DNA from: Methylophaga nitratireducenticrescens
GTDB taxonomy: Bacteria; Pseudomonadota; Gammaproteobacteria; Nitrosococcales; Methylophagaceae
Direction: 5' to 3'
Assembly (NCBI RefSeq): GCF_000260985.4
Contig: NC_017857.3
Location: 3,071,001 to 3,135,000, forward strand
DNA: 64,000 nt
Below the pieces are notes generated by a model, which was not told the origin of the DNA, did no database searches, and was given only the letters and a program-made list of their open reading frames with translations. Of this stretch, positions 1-8,995 are shown piece after piece; the stretch's first letter is position 1, and each line of letters starts with the position of its first letter. The translations under genes and the position numbers were made by a program.

Positions 1-194
1 AGAAAATAATCCAGCTCAGCAAACTCATGCTGCTCGAACAGGGTGAGCACAAACTCTCCCTGATCAGTGGTGACAAAATAATTAGTGTTTTCAATTCCAG
101 CAGAAATGCCCTGATAGTCAATCAGATTACCAACGGCATACTCGCCGATGAACGCTATTAATTCATCGCGCCCGACTTCGGTATAAACAGACAT
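1..194 (-). CDS. thrB: Homoserine kinase, N-terminal part (cut by window edge)
   Basis: The minus strand from the ATG at 194 reads MSVYTEVGRDELIAFIGEYA and continues through an ISAGIENTNYFVTT segment to the window edge. This is the start of the aminoglycoside-phosphotransferase-fold homoserine kinase (ThrB type II) found in pseudomonads and relatives, where the ISAGIENTNYF stretch is strongly conserved. It phosphorylates homoserine in threonine synthesis in the cytoplasm. About 64 codons are visible; the ATP-binding and catalytic parts lie outside. It follows the DUF2782 gene on the same strand, a common arrangement next to polA. Confidence 0.85.
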   Translation of the reverse strand, partial: MSVYTEVGRDELIAFIGEYAVGNLIDYQGISAGIENTNYFVTTDQGEFVLTLFEQHEFAELDYF

Positions 195-221
195 GAAAAT
201 CTCAGTTAACGGGAGTTTTTG

Positions 222-557
222 TTACCATTCCAACAGGATCCAGTTCGGCACTTCCGGATTGGCAAGGTTATGTTTGGTCGTTTCCAATGAACCATCGCCA
301 TCAGTATCCATCAGGTAATACGAAGGGCCAATATCCGGGGTGATTTTGATCATGTAGAGCTGACCGTTGACGCGGTATTCTTCGATAGTGCGATCTTCTT
401 CCTGGATGATGTTGATTTCAGGTTCGATGCTTTCGCCATCTTGTAACGGAGGCGGCATCGCTGGAGGCTCAGTCAAATCAGGACCGGTAGCTCCTGCCCA
501 CGCACTTCCTGTGATCATCGCGCTAATTGCGCATACAATGGCGAACGGTTTTAACAT
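222..557 (-). CDS. DUF2782 family exported protein
   Basis: A 111-residue protein with a Sec signal peptide: hydrophobic residues 4-21 ending in a SAWA cleavage-type site near residue 22. The mature part is short, acidic and proline-rich at first (about 25-45), followed by a conserved core with EYRVNGQLYMIKITP and GPSYYLMDTDGDG. This matches the DUF2782 family, usually encoded between polA and thrB in gammaproteobacteria. Function is unknown; the protein is probably periplasmic. It is divergent from polA with about 92 bp between the two starts and is probably co-transcribed with thrB 27 bp downstream. Confidence 0.85.
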   Translation of the reverse strand: MLKPFAIVCAISAMITGSAWAGATGPDLTEPPAMPPPLQDGESIEPEINIIQEEDRTIEEYRVNGQLYMIKITPDIGPSYYLMDTDGDGSLETTKHNLANPEVPNWILLEW

Positions 558-649
558 GACTTGGCTCCACTAAATTTCCGATAAAGATAGCATTTCCGCT
601 ACGATGATAAAAGCAATCTGTTTGCCACTAATTTCAGGCCTTGTGAACT

Positions 650-3364
650 ATGACTCAAACTGCACCACTTATTCTTGTTGATGGCTCTTCCTATCTGTAT
701 CGCGCTTATCACGCGATGCCTCCGTTAACGAATAGTGACGGCGAAGCCACCGGTACCATTTATGGCGTCATCAATATGCTGCGTAAATTAATCCGTGATT
801 ATCAACCCGAACATATGGCAGTGGTATTTGATGCCAAGGGCAAAACCTTCCGTAATGATCTCTACGCAGAGTATAAAGCCACCCGTCCGCCAATGCCGGA
901 CGATTTACGTGAACAAATTGAACCGATCCATGAAATTGTTAAAGCCATGGGCTTGCCGCTGCTCTGCATTGATAACGTTGAAGCTGATGATGTGATCGGC
1001 ACGCTGGCAAAACAGGCCACTGCAGCCGGAATTGAAACCGTGATTTCTACAGGGGACAAAGATATGGCGCAGCTGGTTAGCAAGCATGTGACACTGGTCA
1101 ACACCATGAATAACACTAAAACCGATATCGCCGCCGTGCAAGAAAAATTTGGCCTGACCCCACAGCAAATCGTCGACTATCTGGCGTTGATGGGCGACAA
1201 GGTGGATAACATCCCCGGCGTTGACAGTGTTGGCCCAAAAACCGCAACCAAACTGCTGCAACAATATGGCAGTTTGCAGGGTGTTATCGAACATGCTGAT
1301 GAAGTTAAAGGCAAACTGGGTGAGAAATTAAGAGCAGCCGTTGATGCTTTGCCACTCTCCTATCAGTTGGCCACCATCAAGATGGATGTCGAGCTGGATT
1401 TCACACCGGAAACGCTGGATATGCAGGTAGCGGATAACCAGAAACTGGCAGAGCTGTATCGACGTTATGAATTCAAAAGCTGGTTACAAGAATTAGACTC
1501 TGCACCTGCTGCTGGGCCTTCGACAAAAACGGATGAACCTGCCACCAGCAATGAAACATATTATGAAACCATTCTGACTCAGCAGCAGCTGGATAGCTGG
1601 ATGGATAAACTCAAAAAAGCTGAACTGTTTGCCTTTGATACCGAAACCACCAGCCTCAATTATTTGCAGGCACGTATCGTCGGTATGTCATTTGCCATTA
1701 AAGCCGGTGAAGCCGCTTATCTGCCGCTGGCGCATGATTATCCGGGCGCCCCGGATCAGCTGGATTTTGATGCCACGCTGGCTCTGATGAAACCATTACT
1801 GGAAGATCCCAAGGCACTGAAAGTCGGTCAGAACCTCAAATATGACCGGCATATCCTGCTCAATCATGGCATTAATTTGCAGGGTATTGCCCATGACACC
1901 ATGTTGCAGTCCTATGTGTTGGATAGCACCGCGACCCGCCACGATATGGACTCGCTGGCCGAAAAATATCTGGGCCGCAGCACCATTCATTTTGAAGATA
2001 TTGCCGGTAAAGGCAAAAAACAACTGACTTTCAATGAAATCGGTTTAGAAGAAGCCTCTCCATATGCCTGTGAGGATGCCGATATCACCTTGCAACTGCA
2101 TCACGTTTTATGGCCCAAGGTTCAGGCGATTCCATCATTGGAAACCGTTTATCGTGAACTGGAAATGCCGTTGTTGCCGGTGCTCAACACACTGGAACGT
2201 AATGGCGTGCATATTGATATCTTTATGCTGCAACAGCAAAGCGACCAACTGGCATTGGATATTGATCGGCTGGAAAAAGAGGCCCATGCCTCTGCCGGGA
2301 CCAAATTCAATCTGGGTTCACCAAAGCAATTACAGGAAATTCTTTACGACCAGCAGCAATTGCCAGTTCGTAAAAAAACGCCTAAAGGCCAACCTTCGAC
2401 CGCTGAAAATGTGCTGCAGGAACTGGCAGATGATGGCTATGAACTTCCACAAATCATTATGAATTACCGCAGTTTGAGTAAGCTGAAATCCACTTACACT
2501 GACAAACTGCCACAGCAGGTCAATCAACAGACCGGCCGTGTTCATACCTCTTATCATCAGGCGGTCACAGCTACCGGACGCTTATCTTCTTCGGATCCAA
2601 ATCTGCAGAATATTCCGATCCGTACTGAGACGGGTCGTAAAATCCGTGAAGCCTTTGTTGCCGGAAAAGGTGCCAAGATCCTGGCAGCCGATTATTCACA
2701 AATTGAATTACGCATCATGGCGCATTTATCAGGCGATAAAAGCCTGCTGACCGCATTTGCCGAGGGTGAAGACATACATCGCCACACTGCCTCCGAAATT
2801 TTTGGCGTGGAAGCGGAACAAGTTAACGGTGATCAACGTCGCAGTGCCAAAGCCATCAACTTTGGTTTAATTTACGGTATGTCCGCCCACGGACTATCCA
2901 AACAACTGGGCATCGAACGTCATCAGGCTGCCAAATACATGGAAACCTATTTCGAACGCTATCCCGGTGTCAGAAATTACATGGACAATACTCGTGAACA
3001 GGCCAAAAAAGATGGATATGTCGAAACCATTTTCGGGCGACGGTTATATTTGCCGGAAATCAACTCCAGCAACGGCCTGCGTCGTCAATACGCCGAACGA
3101 ACCGCGATTAACGCCCCGATGCAGGGCAGTGCCGCAGATATTATCAAACGCGCAATGATTTCGATCCATGACTGGTTGCTTGAAGCTGATACCGGTATTC
3201 GCATGATTATGCAGGTGCACGATGAATTAGTATTTGAAGTGCCCGAAGATCAGCTTGATTTAGCTAAAACCGAAATTGAGCAATTTATGATTCAAGCCGC
3301 TGATCTCGAAGTGCCATTAGAAGTTGGTATTGGGGTTGGGGATAATTGGGAACAAGCGCACTAG
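650..3364 (+). CDS. polA: DNA polymerase I
   Basis: A full-length 904-residue Pol I for Okazaki fragment processing and repair synthesis. The order of domains is 5'-3' exonuclease (about 5-290, with DGSSYLYRAYHA and an EADDVIGT motif), 3'-5' proofreading exonuclease (DTETTS at about 330, with a second-site ASPYACEDAD), and the family A polymerase. Polymerase motif A is DYSQIELR near 680, motif B is RRSAKAINFGLIYG, and motif C is QVHDE near 855-859. The proofreading carboxylates are intact, so all three activities should be present. The ATG follows an AGGCC-type weak ribosome site. The downstream gap holds dispersed repeats and no gene. Confidence 0.98.
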   Translation: MTQTAPLILVDGSSYLYRAYHAMPPLTNSDGEATGTIYGVINMLRKLIRDYQPEHMAVVFDAKGKTFRNDLYAEYKATRPPMPDDLREQIEPIHEIVKAMGLPLLCIDNVEADDVIGTLAKQATAAGIETVISTGDKDMAQLVSKHVTLVNTMNNTKTDIAAVQEKFGLTPQQIVDYLALMGDKVDNIPGVDSVGPKTATKLLQQYGSLQGVIEHADEVKGKLGEKLRAAVDALPLSYQLATIKMDVELDFTPETLDMQVADNQKLAELYRRYEFKSWLQELDSAPAAGPSTKTDEPATSNETYYETILTQQQLDSWMDKLKKAELFAFDTETTSLNYLQARIVGMSFAIKAGEAAYLPLAHDYPGAPDQLDFDATLALMKPLLEDPKALKVGQNLKYDRHILLNHGINLQGIAHDTMLQSYVLDSTATRHDMDSLAEKYLGRSTIHFEDIAGKGKKQLTFNEIGLEEASPYACEDADITLQLHHVLWPKVQAIPSLETVYRELEMPLLPVLNTLERNGVHIDIFMLQQQSDQLALDIDRLEKEAHASAGTKFNLGSPKQLQEILYDQQQLPVRKKTPKGQPSTAENVLQELADDGYELPQIIMNYRSLSKLKSTYTDKLPQQVNQQTGRVHTSYHQAVTATGRLSSSDPNLQNIPIRTETGRKIREAFVAGKGAKILAADYSQIELRIMAHLSGDKSLLTAFAEGEDIHRHTASEIFGVEAEQVNGDQRRSAKAINFGLIYGMSAHGLSKQLGIERHQAAKYMETYFERYPGVRNYMDNTREQAKKDGYVETIFGRRLYLPEINSSNGLRRQYAERTAINAPMQGSAADIIKRAMISIHDWLLEADTGIRMIMQVHDELVFEVPEDQLDLAKTEIEQFMIQAADLEVPLEVGIGVGDNWEQAH

Positions 3365-3372
3365 CTGATAAT

Positions 3373-3436
3373 TAACCACAGACACGAAGGTGCAAAAGCA
3401 ATTTATCCGCAGATTACGCAGATGGACACAGATTTT
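3373..3436 (+). repeat. Degenerate A-B dispersed repeat, copy 1
   Basis: A degenerate form of repeat A (TTAACCACAGACACGAAGG) at 3373-3398 is followed by repeat B (ATCCGCAGATTACGCAGAT core) at 3403-3436. The same pair of motifs recurs at 3601, 17811, 18306, 20556, 21027, 33079 and 33345. This copy has no inverted partner nearby. Confidence 0.75.
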
Positions 3437-3600
3437 TAGAGAAATAATTTTAATGAAACCGATAACAAACTATCAAACCAGGTAATTTCAAAAACAGATT
3501 GATCCGGTATTCCCGTAGATGGCTACACTGTTTATTTTCCACCTTGTCGGACACAAAAATAGTCACCAGCAGTGAGATAAACAAGCCCTAGCGGATTTTT

Positions 3601-3675
3601 CACCACAGAAACAAATAGGGGCAGGAAGCTTTTAAGGAGTTTTATCCGTAGATTACGCAGATAGGTGCTGATTTT
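3601..3675 (+). repeat. Degenerate A-B dispersed repeat, copy 2
   Basis: A second A-B pair in the same orientation as the one at 3373. Here A is strongly degenerate (CACCACAGAAACAAATAGGG) and B is TTATCCGTAGATTACGCAG followed by a diverged tail. It lies 165 bp after copy 1, so this locus is a direct tandem of two decayed units. Confidence 0.65.
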
Positions 3676-3839
3676 CTGAGACAAATCATGAACAGGAAAA
3701 TCGCCGAAAAATAAAATACATGCTTGAGGCTTTAGGAGCCCAGACTAAATGGCAATACTGAGCGTCGACTCAACTGCTTTTGCAGGAGTGGAGCAAAATG
3801 GTTGTTCATAATGTTTCCAGCGACAAAGCGTGTATCGGT

Positions 3840-5777
3840 TTATTGTTTTAGTTGCCCCACCAGTTTATTCAAACTCTGACTGACTTGATTGAGACTGTGC
3901 CCAGCCTGTTCAATTTCGGTGATTTGCTGATTCACGGTCTCGGAGCGCTGTTTGATCTGTTCGGTACTTCTGGCGATATCATCCACTACGGCTGTCTGTT
4001 GCTGGGTTGCTGTAGCGATGGAAGCATTGACCTGATGAATATTCTGCACCGCGTTTATTACCGGGATCATCGCTGTTTTCGCGTTTAAACCTTGTTCAGC
4101 ACATTGCTCAGCAAACTGACTCTGGGACCGAACCGTTGCAGCGGCTTCACTGCTACTGTTCAGCAGATCGACAATAATGGCCTGGATTTCTTCCGTTGAT
4201 TGTTTGGTGCGGGTCGCCAGCTGTCGGACTTCATCGGCCACCACACTGAATCCTCTGCCATGTTCACCGGCTCTTGCGGCCTCAATTGCCGCATTCAAGG
4301 CCAATAGATTCGTTTGCTCAGCCACGCTTTGAATCACCACCAGCACCTGATTGATGTCCTTGCCACGTTGTTCCAATGTATTCATCGTGCTTTCAAATGC
4401 TAACAAATTCTCAGAGAGTTGATGGCTGGCATTGGCGGCACTGCTTAATTGTTGACTGGCCTGCTCAGTTGCCTGTGTAGCCTGTTCTGTCGATTCAGCT
4501 GCATTAGAGGCACTTTGGGCAACCTCTTTAAAGGAATACGATAACTCGGTGATCGCAGCCGAAACTTCCTCGGTGGCGGCAATCTGTTGTTGGTTGACCG
4601 AAACCGCCTGCATCGAGGCCGTTTGTAAATCAGTACTGGCAGACAACACATTTTGAGATTGCTGATTCAGCTTATCAATCAATTGAGCAAAATAACTTTG
4701 CAGCTGCAGCGCCGATTGCTCAACTGATCGCGATTCGACAAACGGCAACTCTGAAACCAGAGTCTGTTGAAAGTTACCTTTAATCATCTGGCTGAAATAA
4801 TGTTCCAGCTGTATTAGGAAGCGGATAATGCGTTTCTGTAAAAAATAGAACAGCAAAATAGTCAGGATAATGATGCTAACGACCCCCATCATGATCCACT
4901 GCACCTGCTGACTGATGGACTGTTTGATGTCTTCTATTTTTAACTGAAACTGATCCAGCGTGTCGGCAAATGTAGAGATCTCACCGCCTAAGGCCGCGCG
5001 TTTTTGCTGTAGCTGCTGATCAAACTGTAATGTATTGCTTAATTCTTTTTCATAGCGCCTGCTCAATGATAACAATGAGTCAATGCCACGTTGCCCAAGT
5101 TCTTCGGGATCCTGAGGGATTAATGCTTCGGTATTCACTTCCGAATAAATGCCAAATTTTGGCAAGGTATTTAATTGTTCCAGCTTATCGATAAACGCAT
5201 TGTTCGCAGAAACTAACGCCGTTTGAATATCGCTGGTTTGCAACTCGATATAACGCTGTCGAAGGCGTCCAATATCATTCAGCTGACGACTTAATTCTGC
5301 CAGTAGTGCTGTAAAAGATTGCTGATAGGGATGCCCTTGCGCTTCACTCTTTTGAGCGTAGTCGATCAAAAGGCCAATTTCACCATCTCGCTCACGTTCG
5401 TTCTGAATCAGCAGCGCTTGTGGATTACCGGCCAGTTTTCCGGCTTCACGCACTTCAAATACTTTTTCCTGAAGCACAGCAATGGCTGATTGAATCGTCT
5501 GGTTGTCCTGTTCATTAAGCCAGGTCTGTTCTACGGCAGATAATTCAACAAGCTGGGTCTCGGCCTGTTGAAGTAGATCGGCATCACCGGAAGCCAGATA
5601 ACGGGCCAGCAATACCCGTACTTCAATATCAAACCGGGATTTAAATTGCTGAAACTGTTGGGCAATCTGATACGGCTTATCTAATTGTTGCCAGCCCCAG
5701 ATACCCGCCAGCACACCAATCATTAATCCAGCAGCAATAAATATTGCCAGCCATCTTGAAACTACACTTAATCGCAC
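3840..5777 (-). CDS. Methyl-accepting chemotaxis protein
   Basis: A 645-residue transmembrane chemoreceptor. One membrane segment is at about 9-29 and a second at about 292-313. They enclose a largely helical periplasmic sensor of some 260 residues, with no ligand motif I recognise. After a HAMP-like linker the cytoplasmic coiled coil carries the conserved signalling tip, including [19 protein letters not shown] and [15 protein letters not shown], which binds CheA and CheW. The protein relays an extracellular stimulus to the flagellar motor or a related pathway. Start is GTG at 5777. No che genes are adjacent, so it is an orphan receptor. No CheR-binding pentapeptide is visible at the C terminus (KLVGQLKQ). 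Confidence 0.93.
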   Translation of the reverse strand: MRLSVVSRWLAIFIAAGLMIGVLAGIWGWQQLDKPYQIAQQFQQFKSRFDIEVRVLLARYLASGDADLLQQAETQLVELSAVEQTWLNEQDNQTIQSAIAVLQEKVFEVREAGKLAGNPQALLIQNERERDGEIGLLIDYAQKSEAQGHPYQQSFTALLAELSRQLNDIGRLRQRYIELQTSDIQTALVSANNAFIDKLEQLNTLPKFGIYSEVNTEALIPQDPEELGQRGIDSLLSLSRRYEKELSNTLQFDQQLQQKRAALGGEISTFADTLDQFQLKIEDIKQSISQQVQWIMMGVVSIIILTILLFYFLQKRIIRFLIQLEHYFSQMIKGNFQQTLVSELPFVESRSVEQSALQLQSYFAQLIDKLNQQSQNVLSASTDLQTASMQAVSVNQQQIAATEEVSAAITELSYSFKEVAQSASNAAESTEQATQATEQASQQLSSAANASHQLSENLLAFESTMNTLEQRGKDINQVLVVIQSVAEQTNLLALNAAIEAARAGEHGRGFSVVADEVRQLATRTKQSTEEIQAIIVDLLNSSSEAAATVRSQSQFAEQCAEQGLNAKTAMIPVINAVQNIHQVNASIATATQQQTAVVDDIARSTEQIKQRSETVNQQITEIEQAGHSLNQVSQSLNKLVGQLKQ

Positions 5778-5832
5778 TCTTTATCCCGCTTAACATACAA
5801 GCATGAAACTCTAGCGCAAGTTAATGACAGCT

Positions 5833-6906
5833 TTATGACGGATTAATGTGCTGTTCCAAAGCCCACTGAACATGTTCGCGTACAAGTTCTGAGGAATGTT
5901 CAAGCTGGTCTTTTAATGACGCCACAATTTTTTGTGAAGTTTCGGCATTGCCCAGAGCAATAGCAATATTCCGCAACCAGCATTCATAACCAATGCGGCG
6001 GATTGGGCTGCCTTCCAGGCGTTGCAGAAATTCTGCTTCGGTCCAGGAAAACAATTCCACCAGCTGAGGGGCATCAAGACCTTCACGCGGCAGATAGGCT
6101 GACTCGGTAGTCATCTGAGCAAATTTGTTCCAGGGACACACCAGCTGACAGTCATCACAGCCATATATCCGATTGCCCATCATAGGTCGGAATTCCACAG
6201 GAATACTGCCGCGAAGTTCAATGGTCAGATAGGAAATACAACGTCTTGCATCCAGTTGATAAGGCGCCACAATCGCCTGAGTCGGGCAGATATCAATACA
6301 GGCAGTGCAGGAACCACAATGATCAGATACCGGCTCTGTCAGTGGCAAAGGCAGATCGGTGTAAATTTCGCCTAAAAAGAAATATGAACCGTTTTGCCGG
6401 TTTAACACATTGGTATGTTTGCCAACCCAACCCAGCCCGGATTTCTGTGCCAGGGCTTTTTCCATCACCGGTGCGCTGTCGGTAAAAACCCGATACCCCA
6501 TTGCACCAACGGCCTCCTCAATTCGCTGCGAAAGCCGAAGTAAACGCTTACGTATCAGTTTGTGATAATCCCGACCCAGTGCATAACGGGAGATAAAACC
6601 CAATTCGCTCTCGCCCATCACCTGCCACGCATCGGCAGCGGTTTCCGGCCAGTAATCCATTCTGGCGGTTATAACCCGGATGGTTCCGGGCACTAACTCT
6701 TCAGGATGGGTTCGCAAACTGCCATGGCGTTGCATAAATTCCATCTCACCATGAAAGCCGCGCGCTAACCATTGTTGCAATTGATCTTCTGCGGCAGACA
6801 GGTCAATATCACTGACACCCAGCTGTTGAAAGCCAAGCGAACGCGCCCATATCTGCATATCATTTAAAAGTGCTCGGGATAACTGCACTGTATTTGAATC
6901 GACCAT
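5833..6906 (-). CDS. queG: Epoxyqueuosine reductase
   Basis: A 357-residue cobalamin-dependent iron-sulfur enzyme that reduces epoxyqueuosine to queuosine in the wobble position of GUN tRNAs, the last step of the pathway. The two ferredoxin-like clusters are visible as CGSCTACIDICP and, further on, YGCDDCQLVCPWN, with extra cysteine CISYL between. The N-terminal half holds the cobalamin-binding region (TDSAPVMEKALAQKSGLGWV). The C terminus has HEAT-like helices. It is divergent from nnr with a 46-bp gap, as in many gammaproteobacteria where queG is the divergent neighbour of nnr-tsaE-amiB-mutL. Confidence 0.96.
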   Translation of the reverse strand: MVDSNTVQLSRALLNDMQIWARSLGFQQLGVSDIDLSAAEDQLQQWLARGFHGEMEFMQRHGSLRTHPEELVPGTIRVITARMDYWPETAADAWQVMGESELGFISRYALGRDYHKLIRKRLLRLSQRIEEAVGAMGYRVFTDSAPVMEKALAQKSGLGWVGKHTNVLNRQNGSYFFLGEIYTDLPLPLTEPVSDHCGSCTACIDICPTQAIVAPYQLDARRCISYLTIELRGSIPVEFRPMMGNRIYGCDDCQLVCPWNKFAQMTTESAYLPREGLDAPQLVELFSWTEAEFLQRLEGSPIRRIGYECWLRNIAIALGNAETSQKIVASLKDQLEHSSELVREHVQWALEQHINPS

Positions 6907-6952
6907 GCGGTCTATTATAGTGAACTGAATTTTTTCATCGGGATATTATTTT

Positions 6953-8443
6953 ATGTCGACTTTGCCACATGAACTTTACACTGCAGAACAGACCCGTGAG
7001 CTGGAACGTATTGTCACAGAGCAACATAATATTTCGTCAGCAAAATTAATGTCACGTGCTGGCGCTGCTGCTTTAGGTGCTATAAAAAGTTATTGGCCTC
7101 AGGCAGAACGTATCTTAGTCGTTTGTGGAACTGGCAATAACGGTGGCGATGGCTTCGAGTTGGCCAGACAGGCAATAACCGAAGAGTATCGTGTCAGTAT
7201 TTTTCAGGTGGGCGATGAAAAAGAAATGAGCGAGGAAACCCTTGCTGCCCGTGAAGCCATTATTGCCAGCGGTGTTGAAATTCATCGGTTTGAAGAGAAA
7301 TTACCTACCACAGACGTGATTGTTGATGCTCTTTTGGGGATAGGACTCAGTCGAGAAGTAAGTGGTGACTACGCCTTAGCGGTTAATGCTATCAATGAAC
7401 ATACCAAACGAATACCGGTTTTAGCGCTGGATATCCCTTCCGGTATCCATGCTAACACCGGCCGTGCATTAGGAACCGCCGTTCATGCCACAATCACATT
7501 AAGTTTTCTGGGCCTGAACAAAGGGTTATTTACCGGCGAAGGCCCCAATTACTGTGGCCAGGTCTGCTTTGATTCGTTAAAAGTCCCATCCGCCATTTAT
7601 AAAGCATTTACCCCCATTGCGCGTCGGGTCAGTCTGGAAAACGATGCGGCTGGATTAGCGCCCCGCGAGCGTACAGGTCATAAAGGTTTATATGGCCATT
7701 TGTTTATCATTGGTGGCGATCATGGTATGCCTGGCGCAGCACGAGTTGCAGCTGAGGCAGGAGCTCGTGTAGGTTCCGGTTTAACCAGTATTGCAACCCG
7801 AAGTGCACACGGTCCCATCCTGAATCTGGCCCGACCTGAATTGATGTGTTATGGCGTTGAGAGTGCCAGTGAGCTCGAGGAATTGCTGCGTCCTGCAAAT
7901 GCACTGTCTGTTGGCCCCGGTCTTGGCCAGAGTGAATGGGCTGTTGCATTATTTCAGAAAGCCATTGAAACCAATCTGCCGATGGTCGTGGATGCGGATG
8001 CACTAAATTTGCTGAGTAAAAATCCACAGTATCATGATAATTGGGTGCTCACACCGCATCCGGGTGAAGCAGCCCGATTGTTAGGTTGTACTTCAGAAGA
8101 AATTCAGGCGGATCGTTTTGCCGCAGTTTATGAACTGCAACGACGTTATGGTGGCGTGGTGGTGCTTAAAGGATCAGGAACACTGATTTCCAACGGTGAA
8201 GCACCGACCCGTCTTTCCACCTGGGGTAATCCCGGCATGGGCAGCGGAGGTATGGGTGACGTGTTGGCCGGTGTCATTGGCGGTCTGCTGGCCCAGCATT
8301 TTCCAATCATGGATGCTGCCTGTGTGGGCGTCACACTTCATGGTATGGCGGCGGATAAAGCAGCCGAACTTGATGGTGAACGCGGCACACTGGCAATGGA
8401 TTTAATGCCACATCTGCGTCGACTAGCAAACCTTATCTATTAA
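6953..8443 (+). CDS. nnr: Bifunctional NAD(P)H-hydrate epimerase / dehydratase
   Basis: A 496-residue fusion that repairs hydrated NAD(P)H. The N-terminal epimerase (YjeF_N, about 10-215) shows VCGTGNNGGDGFELAR and the LDIPSGI loop. The C-terminal ADP-dependent dehydratase (about 225-490) shows VVDADALNLL, LTPHPGEAARLLG and the GMGSGGMGDVLAG nucleotide site. Both halves look intact. Its stop overlaps the tsaE start (TAATG), so translation is probably coupled. The gene heads the nnr-tsaE-amiC-mutL run. Confidence 0.96.
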   Translation: MSTLPHELYTAEQTRELERIVTEQHNISSAKLMSRAGAAALGAIKSYWPQAERILVVCGTGNNGGDGFELARQAITEEYRVSIFQVGDEKEMSEETLAAREAIIASGVEIHRFEEKLPTTDVIVDALLGIGLSREVSGDYALAVNAINEHTKRIPVLALDIPSGIHANTGRALGTAVHATITLSFLGLNKGLFTGEGPNYCGQVCFDSLKVPSAIYKAFTPIARRVSLENDAAGLAPRERTGHKGLYGHLFIIGGDHGMPGAARVAAEAGARVGSGLTSIATRSAHGPILNLARPELMCYGVESASELEELLRPANALSVGPGLGQSEWAVALFQKAIETNLPMVVDADALNLLSKNPQYHDNWVLTPHPGEAARLLGCTSEEIQADRFAAVYELQRRYGGVVVLKGSGTLISNGEAPTRLSTWGNPGMGSGGMGDVLAGVIGGLLAQHFPIMDAACVGVTLHGMAADKAAELDGERGTLAMDLMPHLRRLANLIY

Positions 8444-8895
8444 TGGTCTGGCTCGAAGACGAACAAGCTACTCTGGAATTGGCTGCAAAACTGGCGGCCT
8501 TACTTCCTGATTCAGCATTCTGCATCCACCTCAAAGGTGACCTGGGAGCGGGAAAAACGACTTTTGTTCGGGGATTGCTCAACGCGCTTGGCCACTCAGG
8601 TAAAGTTAAAAGCCCGACTTACACTCTGGTCGAGCATTATCAGCTCAACGCGCGGGATATTTACCATTTTGACTTATACCGTCTCGCTGCTCCGGAAGAA
8701 CTGCTCTATCTGGGTATAGAAGATTACTTTTCTACTAACGCCCTATCGTTAATCGAATGGCCGGAACAAGGCACAGGGGTTTTACCAGAACCCGACCTGC
8801 TTATCTCATTGAAATATCAGACTTCCGGCCGAGAAGTTATTTTTACGGCTTATTCCGAAGCCGCTTCTGATATCTGCGATAAACTTCACAACTAA
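8443..8895 (+). CDS. tsaE: tRNA threonylcarbamoyladenosine biosynthesis ATPase TsaE
   Basis: A 150-residue P-loop ATPase that partners TsaB and TsaD in making t6A37 on ANN-decoding tRNAs. Walker A is GDLGAGKTTFVRG near residues 28-40, followed by SPTYTLVEHY and the HFDLYRL segment typical of the family. The tail IEWPEQG is also conserved. Length is normal. The start overlaps the nnr stop by one base. Confidence 0.96.
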   Translation: MVWLEDEQATLELAAKLAALLPDSAFCIHLKGDLGAGKTTFVRGLLNALGHSGKVKSPTYTLVEHYQLNARDIYHFDLYRLAAPEELLYLGIEDYFSTNALSLIEWPEQGTGVLPEPDLLISLKYQTSGREVIFTAYSEAASDICDKLHN

Positions 8896-8995
8896 TTCAG
8901 CTTTATTCGCTATCTCATTAAAAATATAGAAAAAAGTCTTGATTTTTTATTACTTCAATCACAAACTAGCACTGTGTAATTTGTTGGAACTTGCT

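Larger units (their letters stand above)
3365..3839. other. Gap between convergent polA and chemoreceptor gene
   Basis: No convincing gene lies here. The first two thirds hold two copies of a composite repeat in the same orientation (listed separately). The remaining stretch, about 3676-3839, shows neither a recognisable gene nor a clear T-tailed terminator. The region separates the 3' ends of two convergent genes. Confidence 0.7.

Noticed and set aside
8939..8995. N-terminal extension of the amidase
   Set aside because: It would place 19 residues before a clear signal peptide and has no ribosome site; the ATG at 8996 is preferred.
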